NCBI RefSeq assembly: GCF_964021845.1
Contig: NZ_CAXHZC010000002.1
Coordinates: 310,001-374,000 of the forward strand
Direction: 5' to 3'
DNA length: 64,000 nucleotides
From: Arcticibacterium sp964021845
Lineage (GTDB): Bacteria; Bacteroidota; Bacteroidia; Cytophagales; Spirosomataceae
The stretch's first letter is position 1. Each line of letters starts with the position of its first letter. Positions 26,751 to 36,257 of the stretch are shown here, one piece after another. A program made the translations under genes and the position numbers. The notes beneath the pieces were generated by a model. The model was not told where the DNA came from. It searched no databases and saw nothing but the letters and a program-made list of their open reading frames with translations.

Positions 26751-28179
26751 AAACTTCCTCTCCACCCTTGGCAATTGCATTTATCATTCCCTTAAAAACG
26801 ATTCCGTGAAACGGTAATACAGAGTACCAATAAAGCCTACCCAATAAGCCATGCGGCCTAAATGTGGCGGTTTGAATAACCTTGTTATCCTTAATTTTAA
26901 ACTCCAACCAAGCTTCACCAGGAAGTTTCATTTCCGCGAATAATAGCAATCTTCCTTCTTCCTTATTGGCATATAACACTCGCCAAAAGTCTAAGGCATC
27001 GCCAGATTCTAAAGAGTTTGGATTTGTTCGTCCTCTTCTCAGCCCTACTCCTCCGTAAAGCTTATCTACAAAACCCCTTATTTTCCAGAGAATGTCGGCA
27101 TAGTACCAGCCATTCAATCCCCCAATACTCCATATTTTGTTAATCGTACTTTCCTTAGAAAGAATAACTCTTTCACGTTTATCTTTGAAACAGCCAAAAC
27201 TAGGCACATCTATAAAGTCCGAAATATTGAACTGCTTTACGCCACTTACTTGCGAATCTTTCCAGCTAGAAACTATTTGATTCCCTTCTATTTTGGTAAA
27301 AGCTCTTTCCAGTGCCTCTATATATCCTTCTGGTTTTACATCAAGTAGCTCATTGATTTTGGAGTTTCTACAAACCACCTCTATTTTCATGCTATCTACT
27401 AAAGATGAGGCCAGATTATAAGACGTAGAAGTCACAAAATAAAGCCAATATGAAGACAGCCGAGGGGTCATGACAGGAACGGTATAAATGCTACGCTTCA
27501 ATTTCCGAAACCTAGCAAACTCCATTAACATCTCTTTATAAGTCAGGATGTTTGGGCCGCCAATGTCAAAGTTTTGGTCAAAGACTTTTTCATTCATCAA
27601 TGATTTCTCCAAAAATATCAGCACATCTCTAATGCCTATCGGCTGGCATTTTGTACTTAGCCATTTGGGAGCTATCATCACGGGTAGTTTTTCTACCAAA
27701 TCTCTTATTATCTCAAAAGAAGCACTTCCCGAGCCTATGATTATTCCAGCCCGGAGTGTTGTCAATTTAAACGCCCCTTCACCTAAAATATCCTCCACAT
27801 TTTTACGCGACTTTAAGTGCTTTGACAGACTATCTTCATTGGCTATTCCGCTTAAGTAAATAACATGTTTTATGGCTGAGCCACCTAAGGCATTCTTAAA
27901 ATTGGTAGCCGACACCTCTTCTAGCTCTTCGTACTTATTAGAAGTAGACATAGAATGAATGAGATAATAAGCAGCATCTATATCTTTAGGAATATTGACT
28001 AGTGTACTAGCATCCAAAAAGTCAACTTGAATTACATCTATAAAAGACCGTATGGAATCAGGAACACTAAAGCGATTAACATCTCTAACGCAGCAAATAA
28101 CATGATGCCCATCTTTAACCAAAGCAGGCAATAGCCTTTTCCCAATATAGCCCGTAGCTCCCGTTAAAAGTATTCTCAT
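26740..28179 (-). CDS. SDR-family NAD(P)-binding protein with C-terminal DUF2867 (YbjT-like)
   Basis: A 479-residue two-part protein. The N-terminal atypical short-chain dehydrogenase domain starts with the Rossmann motif GATGYIGKRLLPAL and continues to about 290, including YLIHSM and HVIYLSGIA. The C-terminal half matches DUF2867 (GLNGWYYADILWKIRGFVDKLYGG, SGDALDFWRVL, AWLEFKI, RPHGLLGRLYWYSVLPFHG). This architecture and length match E. coli YbjT, of unknown reaction. It is the first of a leftward group of separately spaced genes. Confidence 0.9.
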   Translation of the reverse strand: MRILLTGATGYIGKRLLPALVKDGHHVICCVRDVNRFSVPDSIRSFIDVIQVDFLDASTLVNIPKDIDAAYYLIHSMSTSNKYEELEEVSATNFKNALGGSAIKHVIYLSGIANEDSLSKHLKSRKNVEDILGEGAFKLTTLRAGIIIGSGSASFEIIRDLVEKLPVMIAPKWLSTKCQPIGIRDVLIFLEKSLMNEKVFDQNFDIGGPNILTYKEMLMEFARFRKLKRSIYTVPVMTPRLSSYWLYFVTSTSYNLASSLVDSMKIEVVCRNSKINELLDVKPEGYIEALERAFTKIEGNQIVSSWKDSQVSGVKQFNISDFIDVPSFGCFKDKRERVILSKESTINKIWSIGGLNGWYYADILWKIRGFVDKLYGGVGLRRGRTNPNSLESGDALDFWRVLYANKEEGRLLLFAEMKLPGEAWLEFKIKDNKVIQTATFRPHGLLGRLYWYSVLPFHGIVFKGMINAIAKGGEEVYEL

Positions 28180-28274
28180 CTATTTACTGAATTTTTTAAA
28201 AGACAATAGTCAAGCTACGAAGCTTCCTTCCTTTCAGCTTATAAAGAATTTAAAGTAATACCTTTTAAGTTCGT

Positions 28275-28688
28275 CTATAAAGCCCTTGCATAAAGAAAAT
28301 ACCCTCCGCCAATAATCATGAGAGGAATGGAAAAACATAAAAGCAGAATGGCATATCGGTACAAACCCCAATAAGAAACTACTTTTCTGAAATCACTATC
28401 TGGAGCATATATAATATTGACATACTCTCCTACCTCATAAGCTGCCGGCCTGGTAGCCACATCACTAATAAAAGAAGTTTCTTTTCCTAAGCGGTCAGTA
28501 TATTGATACACCGGTTTATAAGTATAACCTTTATCTCCACGAACGGGAACTAAATCTACTACCTCCGCCTTAGTCTTTACCCCCGTATTTACCAATTCCT
28601 GCGTTTTGGAGAATTGTACATAAGAGAAATAAAACAACACTACCCCAAGGGCCAATAAACCGGTATATACGTATGCAATCATTTTCAT
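28275..28688 (-). CDS. DUF3592 domain membrane protein
   Basis: A protein of 137 residues from the ATG at 28688 (MKMIAYVYTG). It has an N-terminal membrane segment (about 4-22), a short extracytoplasmic beta-domain with YKPVYQYTDRLGKETSF and VGEYVNIIYAPDS, and a second membrane segment near the C terminus. This is the DUF3592 pattern; the function is unknown. It starts 8 bp after the DTW-protein stop, so the two are one operon. Confidence 0.8.
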   Translation of the reverse strand: MKMIAYVYTGLLALGVVLFYFSYVQFSKTQELVNTGVKTKAEVVDLVPVRGDKGYTYKPVYQYTDRLGKETSFISDVATRPAAYEVGEYVNIIYAPDSDFRKVVSYWGLYRYAILLLCFSIPLMIIGGGYFLYARAL

Positions 28689-28695
28689 TTTTTTT

Positions 28696-29418
28696 CTAAT
28701 TTCCTTCCTGCTCAAAAACAACACTTCTTTGAGGGTTTTTCTTGTAATTAATCTTAGGAGTAATGACTAGGTTTTCAGTAGAACCAAGATTCTTATTTTT
28801 GGGGTTTAGCATGTACTCCACCTGATAGTCAATCATTTTTTCAAAAGGAACAAGAAAATCCTTCGTCTCGCAATTTTCCATGCCACCTTGTTTAAGTAAA
28901 TTCAAGACCGTATAAACGGACTCAATAGTACTCAGGCAAAGGGCATCTGGCTGCTGCTTTATAATAAATTTTGATGTAATCTTATTATCAAAACTAACTC
29001 TTTTTAGCTTTTGCAAGTTCTTACTCAGCTTAAGCATTTTTCTGGCACAGGGCCATGTACCATCCAGAAGGAAGATGTGTGGCTTATCGCCCATAAAAGA
29101 AATCATTTCTGAACTCTTTCTTACCGATAAATTGAAACTATCTTTCCCCGGATATAGTAAAAAGGAATCATTTTGCTGCTCATTAAGTATGTCATTTACA
29201 CGTTTATTATTGGTAAAATCTACACCGACTATAATCTCTGAATTCTCCAACTGAAGCTTTGTCATATGCCCCGTTCCGCTTTTTTCTTTTTTATACTCTT
29301 TAGGGTGCATGAGAATAATAAAACGAGTCTTAGTCTCAAAAGGCTTAAGGTGTTTACAAATGCATGAACTTGAAGTTCGCATGCATCGGTAACAATTGGT
29401 TCTTGTTTCTACTTGCAA
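28696..29418 (-). CDS. DTW-domain tRNA-uridine aminocarboxypropyltransferase (TapT-like)
   Basis: A 240-residue DTW-domain protein. The N-terminal cysteines CYRCMRTSSSCIC form a likely metal site. MHPKEYKKEKSGTGHMTKL and the SPOUT-like core with LLDGTWPCARKML (the DTW motif, here DGTW) are present, along with the ALCLSTIESVYTVL helix. Family members make acp3U on tRNA from SAM. The start is a TTG at 29418; the first ATG (residue 13) would remove the first two cysteines, so I keep TTG. Confidence 0.85.
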   Translation of the reverse strand: MQVETRTNCYRCMRTSSSCICKHLKPFETKTRFIILMHPKEYKKEKSGTGHMTKLQLENSEIIVGVDFTNNKRVNDILNEQQNDSFLLYPGKDSFNLSVRKSSEMISFMGDKPHIFLLDGTWPCARKMLKLSKNLQKLKRVSFDNKITSKFIIKQQPDALCLSTIESVYTVLNLLKQGGMENCETKDFLVPFEKMIDYQVEYMLNPKNKNLGSTENLVITPKINYKKNPQRSVVFEQEGN

Positions 29419-29622
29419 AATGGAGTATTTCTTCTTTAAACTTATTCTGTCTGAGGTTCAAAGTTAACTGATTTCCCCCTCTCGCGGCATATCACCAGAG
29501 CGGACTCTGTATTATACGACAATCATTTCAGAGAAAATTAAAATATATTCATTTGAAAACGTCGGAAAGAACCTCAGGCAAGAACCCGCTAAGGGAAAAG
29601 CCTTTATTAGATAGAATCGAGT

Positions 29623-30636
29623 CTAATTTTTTGTCATTCTTATTTTAATACCAAAAGCTTCTTTGGGATTCCGCACCGTTATTTGATTGATATCATCTTC
29701 CGTAAATCCATTTTTACGCATTTCAGGAATTAGGTTCTTAAAAATCGCCTCAAACTTTTTCATACCGCCACCATTGCGAAAGCTATTACCATCATGAGAT
29801 AATAATACTTTATTCAATAATTTTTTTCGTTTGAAAAGCTGCATTCTCTCTATGTATTCTTTGCAATTATTTTCATTGACCCCATCAAGCGAAATCCATG
29901 CTCCTTTAGATGCAAATTCAATTAATATTTCATCATTTCCCAGCTTACTAGCATGCGTCCAAATCCAAGCACTAGGGTGAATATTATATTCACTGAGAAG
30001 CTCCATCTGGAGTTTTGCGGCTTCCAAATTTGCTCCAGTATGAACAGCCAAAGTCAAGCCCGTACTAAGATGGCTTAGTAATCCAGCACTAAATAGTTTT
30101 TTGTCAATATTAGAAGGGGGCATACCGTCATCAAAAGCCAATTTTATAAAACCTGGTTTAATAGCTGTACCTTTTATTCCATTTTCGAATTCATCAATCC
30201 AAATTTCTGAGATGGATTCAGCACTAGCTTCATAAGCAAAGGCAGGAATGTATCGGTCATTTGCCGCTCCATAAAATCCGGTATTAGTGATGATTTGAAC
30301 TCCTGAGGAGTCTGATATTACCTCTAATAAGTCAACTCTTCTACCAAAATATTCTGTGGTACAGTCAAAAATAGATTGAACACCTAATGTTTTTAATTCT
30401 TTTAAATAAGGGATAACTTGATTGAACAATTTGACGCTATCATAATTTAAGGCCTCATCCATTTCACTGCCAAAGTTTGACATAATGTGTTCATGAGTTA
30501 AGGAAATCCCTAATTCCGACACATCAACGGGGCCTTTAACGGTGTTTATTTGATTTAGCTTTTTATCATTTTGGCAAGCTAACTGTAACACTACCAAATT
30601 GAGTATTAGAAAAATTTTAACTACCACAGTTTTCAT
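29623..30636 (-). CDS. phosphotriesterase-family lipoprotein
   Basis: A 337-residue member of the amidohydrolase superfamily, phosphotriesterase branch (php/PTE-like). It has a lipoprotein signal (LQLAC, Cys21). The first metal pair is in LTHEH (His48, His50). The bridging Lys candidate is in GFIKLAF, followed by His in AVHTGAN, His in WIWTHAS and the catalytic Asp in LLSHDG. All ligands needed for a binuclear hydrolase are thus visible. Natural substrates of this branch are usually lactones or phosphoesters. It is monocistronic, with short intergenic regions on both sides that share a partial repeat. Confidence 0.85.
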   Translation of the reverse strand: MKTVVVKIFLILNLVVLQLACQNDKKLNQINTVKGPVDVSELGISLTHEHIMSNFGSEMDEALNYDSVKLFNQVIPYLKELKTLGVQSIFDCTTEYFGRRVDLLEVISDSSGVQIITNTGFYGAANDRYIPAFAYEASAESISEIWIDEFENGIKGTAIKPGFIKLAFDDGMPPSNIDKKLFSAGLLSHLSTGLTLAVHTGANLEAAKLQMELLSEYNIHPSAWIWTHASKLGNDEILIEFASKGAWISLDGVNENNCKEYIERMQLFKRKKLLNKVLLSHDGNSFRNGGGMKKFEAIFKNLIPEMRKNGFTEDDINQITVRNPKEAFGIKIRMTKN

Positions 30637-30817
30637 AAAGTAAGGTCATCTAATTTGAGTATTTCTAACTTATATCACATAGCTTGAAACGCAAAAAAAC
30701 TATTCTCCTATTGGAGCGTCTCTTCTCGGCAGACTATGAAATTTACAATAATCATTTCGGAGGAGATTAAGATCTCTTTATAATATGGCAGAGCCTATAA
30801 ATTAGACCAAGCTTAAA

Positions 30818-30896
30818 GTGAATTCTACGCAACGGTCTGAAGACCGAAAGACATGTTATGCAAAGTCAAAAAGACTTTGCGGAGCGGGCGGGGCTT
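30818..30896. repeat. palindromic intergenic element at the 3' side of the TIR-like gene
   Basis: Two hairpins lie side by side: CGGTCT/AGACCG (30833-30838/30841-30846) and GCAAAGTC/GACTTTGC (30860-30867/30873-30880, 5-base loop). A GC-rich tail, GCGGGCGGGGC, follows. The build resembles the short-hairpin repeats seen elsewhere in the window and could also act as terminator for the TIR-like gene. Confidence 0.6.
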
Positions 30897-31778
30897 TTAT
30901 AATTTTTCAGCTACTGATTTCATATCAACATGAATTCCAACAGCGATTAATTCCTTGCAAATTTTCATTTTCCACGCACCAGAAGTGTCATAGTTCTCAT
31001 AAAGAACCCCTTGAAGGTCAGAAGGAATTTCTATTTCTCCTCTTTTTAGAAGTCTTACTCTTTCCTTCCCCAAACGTCCTATAAAATAACCTATTTCCAA
31101 TATCACATTCTGCCTTGCTCTTTTTGTCCCATCACTTACTAAATCATCAGGTGAAAGTAAAGCAATGGCATAATTTGATGACTCCGATTCACCAACTAGC
31201 TTGTCAATTATTGTCCTTCCCCTATCAGCTTGTTCATGCAAAACAATGTTATTTACTCCAGCCCTCGTTAATAATAGCTGAACTTCCGTTTTCAATTCAT
31301 TATCATGTCCGTGCACAATAAATACGGTATCCCCTTCAACTTTTTCGACGTCATTAGACTCAACCTCTGGATTGGCATTGACTATTTCTTGTAGAACTAG
31401 TTCAAAGTATTCAAGAAATTGTTCATTAAAACTATATACGATGCCATTTATATCTCCGTGTGAATTATAAATCATCTTGACAGGTAAATCATAACCCACT
31501 GGGCCTAGCTTAGCCACTCTTCTATATAAGACATACACAAGCGACTTGGCTTCTTCGAATTGGCTCGGTAGGCTCCAATTCCCAAATGAACTACCACCTT
31601 GGTTAGGCCAATCCTCCCATTTCTTTCTTTCGGCTTCATACTTGTCAAAAACTTGGTTGTCCTTAACTTCCAACTCCAAGTGTTCAAACAGATGAGCCAC
31701 TTCACTACCAAATGTTTTCATATTCGAAACTCGTATATTCCGGAGAAAGAAAAGAATTAAGTCAGGTTTTAAAGCCAT
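30897..31778 (-). CDS. predicted nucleotide-binding protein with C-terminal TIR-like domain
   Basis: A 293-residue cytosolic protein. The C-terminal half (about 150-290) is a TIR-like domain of the PF10137/CAP12 type: VFIVHGHD (152-159), VLHEQADRGRTIIDKL (179-194), YAIALLSPDD (203-212), and ARQNVILEIGYFIGRLGKERV (221-241) with the candidate catalytic Glu228. The N-terminal ~145 residues are not recognisable to me. TIR domains in bacteria commonly cleave NAD+ in defence responses. No cyclase, STING or Thoeris partner is adjacent, so it stands alone. A defence role is inference. It is flanked by palindromic repeats on both sides. Confidence 0.85.
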   Translation of the reverse strand: MALKPDLILFFLRNIRVSNMKTFGSEVAHLFEHLELEVKDNQVFDKYEAERKKWEDWPNQGGSSFGNWSLPSQFEEAKSLVYVLYRRVAKLGPVGYDLPVKMIYNSHGDINGIVYSFNEQFLEYFELVLQEIVNANPEVESNDVEKVEGDTVFIVHGHDNELKTEVQLLLTRAGVNNIVLHEQADRGRTIIDKLVGESESSNYAIALLSPDDLVSDGTKRARQNVILEIGYFIGRLGKERVRLLKRGEIEIPSDLQGVLYENYDTSGAWKMKICKELIAVGIHVDMKSVAEKL

Positions 31779-31928
31779 ATGTTATTTTAAATTCTTGCAT
31801 AAATAGATATGAACGCAAAATACCCATTCCCGCCCAATAAAAACACCTCCAAATCATAAATTGATTATTCGGCAATAGGGGTAAAAGCCCACTCACTTGT
31901 CTATGTATAGAATTCGCCACAAAACACT

Positions 31929-31962
31929 CCCCTCTCCTCATGGAGAGGGGCTGGGGGTGAGG
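31929..31962. repeat. short interspersed palindromic element (TPSPSP-encoding type)
   Basis: CCCCTCTCC (31929-31937) and GGAGAGGGG (31942-31950) form a perfect 9-bp stem with loop TCAT, followed by CTGGGGGTGAGG. Read leftward it would encode LTPSPSP, a widely dispersed intergenic bacterial repeat. It ends 18 bp before the TonB receptor start codon, so it lies in that gene's leader. Confidence 0.8.
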
Positions 31963-31980
31963 TAAACTATAAAACAGACA

Positions 31981-34419
31981 ATGAAAAAGCTATCACTTAT
32001 TACTGCATTACTTTTGGCGTGCATCGCCTTCCAAACCAATGCCCAAATTTTAACACAAACCCTCCGTGGAAACATCACCGATATTGACGGCAAGTTTCCA
32101 CTCATCGGTGCCAATGTCACTATTCTAGGCACTAATCCCATAGCAGGAACCACAGTAGATGTGGACGGAAACTTTCGTTTTGACCAAGTGCCACTTGGTA
32201 GGGTAAATTTGAAATTGACCTATGTGGGTTATGAAGAAAAAATCATCCCAAACATTACCCTTACTTCCGGTAAAGAGGTGGTGCTGGAACTGGCCATGCA
32301 GGAGTCGCTCACACAAATGGATGCTGTAGTGGTAAAAGCAACCAAAAACAAAGGTGATTTGAACAACGACATGTCTTTAATAAGTGCTCGCTCCGTAACC
32401 GTGGACGAAACGCAGCGGTACGCTGGCTCTTTTAATGACCCCGCCCGTATGGTTTCTTCTTTTGCGGGTGTAACCGCCAACCCAGAAGGAAATAACGACA
32501 TAGTGGTAAGAGGAAACTCGCCAAAATATGTGCAGTGGCGGCTAGAAGGTGTAGAAATTCCTAACCCAAATCACTTTGGTGCTTTAGGAGGCACAGGTGG
32601 CCCTATTAGTGCACTGAATAGTAATTTACTCGCCAACTCCGACTTTTACACAGGAGCTTTTTCACCAGAATATGGCGATGTGCTTTCTGGTGTTTTTGAC
32701 GTAAAATTTCGCTCAGGAAACAACGAAAAAAGAGAATATACCTTTGGCATAGGTGCTTTAGGTATAGACGCCACCCTAGAAGGTCCATTTAAGAAAGGCT
32801 ACGCTGGCTCCTATTTGATAAACTATCGCTACTCTTCTTTGGCACTTTTAGATGGTGCTGGTTTGGTAGATTTTGGTGGTGTACCCAAATACCAAGATGC
32901 GGCTTTTAAAATCAATTTGCCCACCAAAAAACTTGGAGCTTTTTCGCTTTTCGGTATGGGAGGTTTAAGCAGCATCACGGAAGACTACACGTATGATTAC
33001 GATGAATATTTCTCTGAAAGTTTACTTTTTGATGGCACGGCCAATGGTACCTACGACAATAAAAACAATTTGTTTACCGCAGGTTTAAACCATGTATTGC
33101 CGTTTAACAATAACACCTTTTTAGAAACCACCATGGCTTATTCTGGCAGCGGCATTGAAGAAACCGACTATGAATCTAGCACGGGTCAGCTATTTGATTT
33201 AGACGGAAGCTTCCTGAGAGATACCACTTCAAACCAATATACAGACTACAACAGCAAGCTAAACAACCACAGTGTGCGAATTGGTGTAAAAGTAAACACC
33301 AAAATAAACGCGAAACACAAAATAGAGGCAGGTACCAAATACATTTATACCACCAATAATTACCAAACCCAATACTCAAAAGACGAAACCAAAGCTCTCT
33401 TTACCGCCATAGATTTTAATAAGAGCATTAGCACCTACAGAAGCTATGTAGCTTGGAAATACAGATTGAACAAAAACATCACTTTTGTGTCTGGTATGCA
33501 TAATTTCTATGTGCCTTTAACCAACGAAACTTCTTTAGAGCCCCGCCTGAGCATGAAATGGCAACTACCAAACGGAGCCGCCTTAAATGCAGGTTTTGGC
33601 AAACACAGCACCATGGAGCATATTTCTAATTACTATGCAAAAGTGGAAAATGAAAATGGTCAAATAACAGAGCCAAACAAGAATTTGAAGCTGCTGAAGG
33701 CTAATCATTTCGTACTGGCTTATGAGAAAAAATTCACTCAAAACTTAATGGGAAAGCTCGAGGTATATTACCAAGACCTCTATGACCTACCGGTAGAAAA
33801 CGACCCAAGCAGTTACTACGCCACCATTAACGAAACTGAGGGCTTTAGAGACAAGGCTTTAGTAAATGCTGGCACTGGTAAAAACTATGGTGTAGAGCTT
33901 ACCATAGAGCGTTTCTTTGTTAATAATTTCTATTATATGTTTACCGCTTCTGTATATAACTCCAAATATAAATCGCTGGAAAACATAGAGCGAAATACAC
34001 GTTTTAATGGCAACTACGCCTTTAATGCTTTGGTCGGGAAAGAGTTTGTGCAACTTGGCAAAAAGCATAACAAAACCCTGGCTCTTAATGCCAAATTCTT
34101 TTATGTGGGAGCTCGTAAAATAATACCGCTGCTGAGAGATGAGGCGGGCAACTTAAACGTAGATAGAATTAACGACAACTATTATGATTTCACTAAAGCC
34201 TATCAAAAGGGATTGGACGATGTGTTCCAAATAAACGCTTCGGTAAGTTTAAAAATCAATAAACTTAAAACTACACATGAGTTTGCGATAGATGTTATGA
34301 ACGTAAATAATACCCAAGCCAAACTTTATGAATATTATGACAGCGACGAACCAAATAACATTGGTTATGGTGCACCGCTGTCTCTACTGCCAAATGTTAT
34401 TTATAGGGTGTATTTTTAA
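31981..34419 (+). CDS. TonB-dependent outer-membrane receptor with CarboxypepD_reg-like domain
   Basis: An 812-residue outer-membrane active transporter with a signal peptide ending at TNAQI. It has an N-terminal carboxypeptidase-regulatory-like sandwich (about 27-110, GNITDIDGKFPLIGANVTI). The plug follows with IVVRGNSPKYVQWRLEGVEI and NPNHFG, then a long barrel ending RVYF. It is paralogous to the receptor at 45.1-47.4 kb, sharing QWRLEGxEIxNPNH. It leads a rightward operon with a barrel protein and an S41 peptidase. No SusD partner is present, so it is not a typical polysaccharide system; the substrate is unknown. Confidence 0.92.
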   Translation: MKKLSLITALLLACIAFQTNAQILTQTLRGNITDIDGKFPLIGANVTILGTNPIAGTTVDVDGNFRFDQVPLGRVNLKLTYVGYEEKIIPNITLTSGKEVVLELAMQESLTQMDAVVVKATKNKGDLNNDMSLISARSVTVDETQRYAGSFNDPARMVSSFAGVTANPEGNNDIVVRGNSPKYVQWRLEGVEIPNPNHFGALGGTGGPISALNSNLLANSDFYTGAFSPEYGDVLSGVFDVKFRSGNNEKREYTFGIGALGIDATLEGPFKKGYAGSYLINYRYSSLALLDGAGLVDFGGVPKYQDAAFKINLPTKKLGAFSLFGMGGLSSITEDYTYDYDEYFSESLLFDGTANGTYDNKNNLFTAGLNHVLPFNNNTFLETTMAYSGSGIEETDYESSTGQLFDLDGSFLRDTTSNQYTDYNSKLNNHSVRIGVKVNTKINAKHKIEAGTKYIYTTNNYQTQYSKDETKALFTAIDFNKSISTYRSYVAWKYRLNKNITFVSGMHNFYVPLTNETSLEPRLSMKWQLPNGAALNAGFGKHSTMEHISNYYAKVENENGQITEPNKNLKLLKANHFVLAYEKKFTQNLMGKLEVYYQDLYDLPVENDPSSYYATINETEGFRDKALVNAGTGKNYGVELTIERFFVNNFYYMFTASVYNSKYKSLENIERNTRFNGNYAFNALVGKEFVQLGKKHNKTLALNAKFFYVGARKIIPLLRDEAGNLNVDRINDNYYDFTKAYQKGLDDVFQINASVSLKINKLKTTHEFAIDVMNVNNTQAKLYEYYDSDEPNNIGYGAPLSLLPNVIYRVYF

Positions 34420-34422
34420 GAG

Positions 34423-35193
34423 ATGAACAACATGAAGATTTTTAATACAATTATAATTTTAGTCCTATGCAGCTTTGCTTCCAAAGCACAGCAGAAAAGC
34501 CTGAGTATAGATTTAGGCGTAAATCAGGGGTTCTTTAAAGACCGTGTATTCTCCCCTGTCAACTACCATAGCTATGGAACAACCTTCGGCGTAGAATACA
34601 GAAAAGTAAATTCTGGAGATGACATTTTCTTGGCAAAATTTAGCGGAGCTATTTCAACACTAAAATCTGATTATTCCATTTTTTTTGACACAAACGATTA
34701 TCAGGTTAATCTGGAATTAGGCTATTTGAAAAATGTGCTAAATAAAAGGCTTAACCTAAACCTAGGTGGACAGTTACATTCCTACATCAACGCTGATTTA
34801 TTTGACGGCACAGAGGCCATCACTTTCTTTAGTAACCATAGCTTGGAAGCTGCCGCCATCCTGAATTATAAGCTTAAAACCAAACACAGCTTTGAGAGTA
34901 AACTAAGCATCCCCCTGGTAGGTTATATGGTTAGGCCGCAATACTCTGGCTGGGATAAATACATTTCTGACAATGCCGATAAAGCAGCAAAAATCATTTT
35001 ATACGACCGAGGTACACTTACGTCAATCAATGATTTTAAAGCCATAAACTGGCAAGCGAAATACAGTTATCAGCTAGGCCCTAAAATGGCGGTCGGTCTC
35101 TCCTATCAATTCAGGTATTACACCACAGAAATTCCAGATAAAACCGCAATAGCAAATAATCAATTAAGCCTTTCCACCAAATTTACACTCTAA
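34423..35193 (+). CDS. hypothetical outer-membrane beta-barrel protein
   Basis: A 256-residue protein with a signal peptide (hydrophobic segment ending SKAQQK) and alternating hydrophobic strands throughout, ending in LSLSTKFTL, as in small outer-membrane barrels. No named family is recognised. It starts 3 bp after the TonB receptor stop and stops 6 bp before the S41 peptidase, so it works with them. Confidence 0.65.
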   Translation: MNNMKIFNTIIILVLCSFASKAQQKSLSIDLGVNQGFFKDRVFSPVNYHSYGTTFGVEYRKVNSGDDIFLAKFSGAISTLKSDYSIFFDTNDYQVNLELGYLKNVLNKRLNLNLGGQLHSYINADLFDGTEAITFFSNHSLEAAAILNYKLKTKHSFESKLSIPLVGYMVRPQYSGWDKYISDNADKAAKIILYDRGTLTSINDFKAINWQAKYSYQLGPKMAVGLSYQFRYYTTEIPDKTAIANNQLSLSTKFTL

Positions 35194-35199
35194 TTTTTA

Positions 35200-36249
35200 A
35201 TGAAAAAAGTAATAATACTTATCACGATAATCAGTACACTTTTCTCCTGTGAAAAAATCTTAATCGGTGAAGATGCTGTCAATAATCCAGAGGCCAATTT
35301 TGAACTATTTTGGCAAGACTTTGACCAACATTATAGTCTGTTTCAAATACGAGGCTGGGACTGGGACAGCGTGTATGCCGCCCATAGACCAATGGTGAAT
35401 ATGCAGACTTCCGACCAAGAGCTTTTTAATATTTTTAAAAGTATGATTGGCTATCTAGACGACTCCCACACATTTGTGGCGAGAGTACATGAAAATTTTA
35501 ACAGCGACATAGACTTTTACGCTTCTGGCTCTGAAGAAGATGAGCGAATAGAAAAGGAATTCAGTGTGGATTTGGTCAAAGAAAAGTACATAGAAAATTT
35601 ACAGAACATTCCGAACCAAGATGATGAAGAAAACCATTTCTACGGAAGGATAAAAGACCAAGATATTGGCTATGTGTATTTGTCAAACATCAGCTTAGAA
35701 GACCACGACTTCATGGATGACGTATTAAAAGATATCGGCAGCAGCAAAGCCATGATTTTAGACATCAGAAGTAATGGCGGCGGCGAAGATGTCTTGGCAC
35801 AAGCCATAGCGGGCAGGTTTGCAGATAAAAGAAAGTTGGTCTACACAGTGCAGGACAGAAACGGCCCAAAACACTCCGATTTCTCCGAAAAAAGAGAATA
35901 CTACACAGAAGTAATGGGCAAAGAACATTACGACAAACCCCTCATAGTACTCACAGACAAGATAACGGTAAGTGCCGCGGAAATTCTTCTATTGCATTTG
36001 AGAGCTTTTGATAAAATTACTTTTATAGGTACAGAAACCTCCGGCGATTTTTCAGATACCAGCATGCGAAGATTTCTTCCAAATGGCTTTCAATACCAAT
36101 ACTCTATTATGCAATTTTTACTACCCGACGGTAGCAGCCTAGATGGCATTGGTCATATTCCAGATGTTTATATCAGAAATAGGGAAGCCGATATTTTGGC
36201 AGGAAATGATAAAGTGCTAGAGCGAGCGATTGAGTTTATTAATTCTTAA
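35200..36249 (+). CDS. S41-family peptidase lipoprotein
   Basis: A 349-residue lipoprotein (LFSC, Cys17) of the C-terminal-processing peptidase family. An N-terminal helical region includes YLDDSHTFV. The core has ILDIRSNGGGEDVLAQAIAGRFA, and the catalytic Ser258 lies in DKITVSAAEILLLHL, followed by FIGTETSGDFSDTSMRRFLPNG. No PDZ domain is evident. It probably cleaves a peptide or protein in the periplasm or at the cell surface, coupled to the adjacent TonB receptor. Confidence 0.88.
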   Translation: MKKVIILITIISTLFSCEKILIGEDAVNNPEANFELFWQDFDQHYSLFQIRGWDWDSVYAAHRPMVNMQTSDQELFNIFKSMIGYLDDSHTFVARVHENFNSDIDFYASGSEEDERIEKEFSVDLVKEKYIENLQNIPNQDDEENHFYGRIKDQDIGYVYLSNISLEDHDFMDDVLKDIGSSKAMILDIRSNGGGEDVLAQAIAGRFADKRKLVYTVQDRNGPKHSDFSEKREYYTEVMGKEHYDKPLIVLTDKITVSAAEILLLHLRAFDKITFIGTETSGDFSDTSMRRFLPNGFQYQYSIMQFLLPDGSSLDGIGHIPDVYIRNREADILAGNDKVLERAIEFINS

Positions 36250-36257
36250 ATCGTAAT

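Noticed and set aside
31938..32153. Leftward 71-residue frame ending LTPSPSP
   Set aside because: It overlaps the TonB receptor start and the dispersed palindrome; the ending is typical of that repeat.
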